From Utricularia gibba (lineage: Eukaryota > Streptophyta > Magnoliopsida > Lamiales > Lentibulariaceae), in NCBI GenBank assembly GCA_002189035.1, contig NEEC01000052.1:1-24789 (forward strand): DNA of 24,789 nt, written 5' to 3'. This document shows, in pieces, positions 22,401 through 24,789 of the stretch; positions within the stretch are counted from its first letter, which is position 1, and the number at the start of each line of letters is the position of its first letter. The translations under genes and the position numbers were made by a program. The notes beneath the pieces were generated by a model. That model made no database searches, was not told where the DNA came from, and saw only the letters and a list, made by a program, of their open reading frames with translations.

Positions 22401-24789
22401 TTTCAAGGAACAACTTCTCGTTTTGTGTCGCCACTCTCACGGCACTTGGTCCGGCGCTGCGTTCGGTCCGGCTCATGAGCCCAACCGGGTGCGAGTCGAC
22501 GAAAATAATGATGCATTTGTTTAAAGTAAGATGTCACGTGCACCCCACATGATTTTTTCAACAACTTACTTTATACTTGAGGAGGCGGTCTTGGGGGCAC
22601 CTAGAACGGGACAAAGGTCAGGTTGGGTTAGGCCGAAAGTTAGTTGTAGCCTGGCAACTAAAGCGATGCACTTATTAACGTTCGGTTTTCAGGGGCTTCC
22701 TACAAGGTTTTTCAAGGAACAACTTCTCGTTTTGTGTCGGCCACTCTCACTGGGCACTTGGTCCGGCGCATTCGGTCCGGCTCATGAGCCCAACCGGGTG
22801 CGAGTCGACGAAAATAATGATGCATTTGTTTAAAGTAAGATGTCACGTGCACCCCACATGATTTTTTCAACAACTTACTTTATACTTGAGGAGGCGGTCT
22901 TGGGGGCACCTAGAACGGGACAAAGGTCAGGTTGGGTTAGGGCCGAAAGTTAGTTGTAGCCTGGCAACTAAAGCGATGCACTTATTAACGTTCGGTTTTC
23001 AGGGGCTTCCTACAAGGTTTTTCAAGGAACAACTTCTCGTTTTGTGTCGGCCACTCTCACTGGCACTTGGTCCGGCGCTGCGTTCGGTCCGGCTCATGAG
23101 CCCAACCGGGTGCGAGTCGACGAAAATAATGATGCATTTGTTTAAAGTAAGATGTCACGTGCACCCCACATGATTTTTTCAACAACTTACTTTATACTTG
23201 AGGAGGCGGTCTTGGGGGCACCTAGAACGGGACAAAGGTCAGGTTGGGTTAGGGCCGAAAGTTAGTTGTAGCCTGGCAACTAAAGCGATGCACTTATTAA
23301 CGTTCGGTTTTCAGGGCTTCCTACAAGGTTTTTCAAGGAACAACTTCTCGTTTTGTGTCGGCCACTCTCACTGGGCACTTGGTCCGGCGCTGCGTTCGGT
23401 CCGGCTCATGAGCCCAACCGGGTGCGAGTCGACGAAAATAATGATGCATTTGTTTAAAGTAAGATGTCACGTGCACCCCACATGATTTTTTCAACAACTT
23501 ACTTTATACTTGAGGAGGCGGTCTTGGGGGGCACCTAGAACGGGACAAAGGTCAGGTTGGGTTAGGGCCGAAAGTTAGTTGTAGCCTGGCAACTAAAGCG
23601 ATGCACTTATTAACGTTCGGTTTTCAGGGGCTTCCTACAAGGTTTTTCAAGGAACAACTTCTCGTTTTGTGTCGGCCACTCTCACTGGGCACTTGGTCCG
23701 GCGCTGCGTTCGGTCCGGCTCATGAGCCCAACCGGGTGCGAGTCGACGAAAATAATGATGCATTTGTTTAAAGTAAGATGTCACGTGCACCCCACATGAT
23801 TTTTTCAACAACTTACTTTATACTTGAGGAGGCGGTCTTGGGGGGCACCTAGAACGGGACAAAGGTCAGGTTGGGTTAGGGCCGAAAGTTAGTTGTAGCC
23901 TGGCAACTAAAGCGATGCACTTATTAACGTTCGGTTTTCAGGGGCTTCCTACAAGGTTTTTCAAGGAACAACTTCTCGTTTTGTGTCGGCCACTCTCACT
24001 GGGCACTTGGTCCGGCGCTGCGTTCGGTCCGGCTCATGAGCCCAACCGGGTGCGAGTCGACGAAAATAATGATGCATTTGTTTAAAGTAAGATGTCACGT
24101 GCACCCCACATGATTTTTTCAACAACTTACTTTATACTTGAGGAGGCGGTCTTGGGGGCACCTAGAACGGGACAAAGGTCAGGTTGGGTTAGGGCCGAAA
24201 GTTAGTTGTAGCCTGGCAACTAAAGCGATGCACTTATTAACGTTCGGTTTTCAGGGGCTTCCTACAAGGTTTTTCAAGGAACAACTTCTCGTTTTGTGTC
24301 GGCCACTCTCACTGGGCACTTGGTCCGGCGCTGCGTTCGGTCCGGCTCATGAGCCCAACCGGTGCGAGTCGACGAAAATAATGATGCATTTGTTTAAAGT
24401 AAGATGTCACGTGCACCCCACATGATTTTTTCAACAACTTACTTTATACTTGAGGAGGCGGTCTTGGGGGCACCTAGAACGGGACAAAGGTCAGGTTGGG
24501 TTAGGGCCGAAAGTTAGTTGTAGCCTGGCAACTAAAGCGATGCACTTATTAACGTTCGGTTTTCAGGGCTTCCTACAAGGTTTTTCAAGGAACAACTTCT
24601 CGTTTTGTGTCGGCCACTCTCACTGGGCACTTGGTCCGGCGCTGCGTTCGGTCCGGCTCATGAGCCCAACCGGGTGCGAGTCGACGAAAATAATGATGCA
24701 TTTGTTTAAAGTAAGATGTCACGTGCACCCCACATGATTTTTCAACAACTTACTTTATACTTGAGGAGGCGGTCTTGGGGGGCACCTAG
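19468..24789 (+). repeat. Right part of array, intact-length copies with scattered small indels
   Basis: About 17 copies with starts roughly every 305-315 bp. Deviations are almost all deletions of 1-4 bases in short runs: near 19480, 19573, 19650, 19779, 19804, 19888, 19958, 20398, 20610, 20846, 21407, 22252, 22397, 22428, 22630, 22769, 23063, 23314, 24361, 24566 and 24739. Substitutions are very rare. The copies at 23510 and 23824 look clean. The array is still running at the last base. Confidence 0.9.

Larger units (their letters stand above)
1..24789 (+). repeat. Satellite DNA array, 313-314 bp monomer, about 80 copies
   Basis: Seen directly: the same block recurs in the same orientation from the first base to the last, with landmark spacing of 313 or 314 bp (for example 2337, 2650, 2963, 3276, 3590, 3904, 4218). 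The consensus is about 49.5% GC and not CpG-depleted. Most copies differ only at a G-run of 5 or 6 bases; other differences are almost all deletions. No unrelated sequence interrupts the array, and the rearranged copies are also built from monomer fragments. Known of such arrays: they evolve by unequal exchange and amplification, and many plant and animal satellites have units near 150-180 or 300-360 bp, matching one or two nucleosomes. Inference: centromeric, pericentromeric or subtelomeric satellite of a eukaryote. An rDNA spacer subrepeat array is possible, but no rRNA gene or spacer edge is present. I do not recognise the family. Confidence 0.97.

Noticed and set aside
1-24789. CRISPR array
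   Set aside because: The repeat unit is over 300 bp and contiguous, without unique spacers between short repeats, and no cas genes are present.

Overview
The window is one continuous, head-to-tail tandem array: a satellite DNA with a 313-314 bp monomer. All copies are on the same strand, and the array runs off both ends, so no flanking or single-copy DNA is visible. I count about 80 copies of one landmark (the TTGAGGAGGCGG block). Monomer positions below start at the first T of that block; copy 2337-2649 is the reference unit. The consensus is about 49.5% GC (155 of 313). It has 18 CpGs against about 19 expected from its C and G counts, so there is no CpG depletion.

Layout. 1-1120: near-consensus copies with scattered 1-base indels. 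1121-1765: a compressed, rearranged stretch. 2337-8830: 21 consecutive copies in which the only difference I see is 5 versus 6 Gs in one G-run. 8831-9848: copies with a few small deletions. 9849-13607: 12 more clean copies. 13608-14495: a deletion cluster. 14496-16572: near-consensus. 16573-18423: a 6 bp deletion followed by heavily scrambled copies assembled from monomer fragments. 18424-24789: intact-length copies, of which those from about 18990 on mostly carry one or more small deletions, plus one 1.33-unit chimera at 19051-19467.

There are no genes I can support. Open frames of 60-109 codons recur only because the monomer recurs. They mostly begin at TTG, are closed by the 6-G variant, and cannot continue from copy to copy because 313 and 314 are not multiples of three. 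I see no rRNA, tRNA, CRISPR array, transposase or integrase.

The organism is most likely a eukaryote: a 24.8 kb homogenised array with a roughly dinucleosome-sized unit is typical of (peri)centromeric or subtelomeric satellite. Nothing in the sequence identifies the species. The most interesting points are the phased T-tracts, the G-run length polymorphism and its clustering, the mosaic copies with shared breakpoints, and the near-absence of substitutions, which raises the question of how much of the variation is assembly error.
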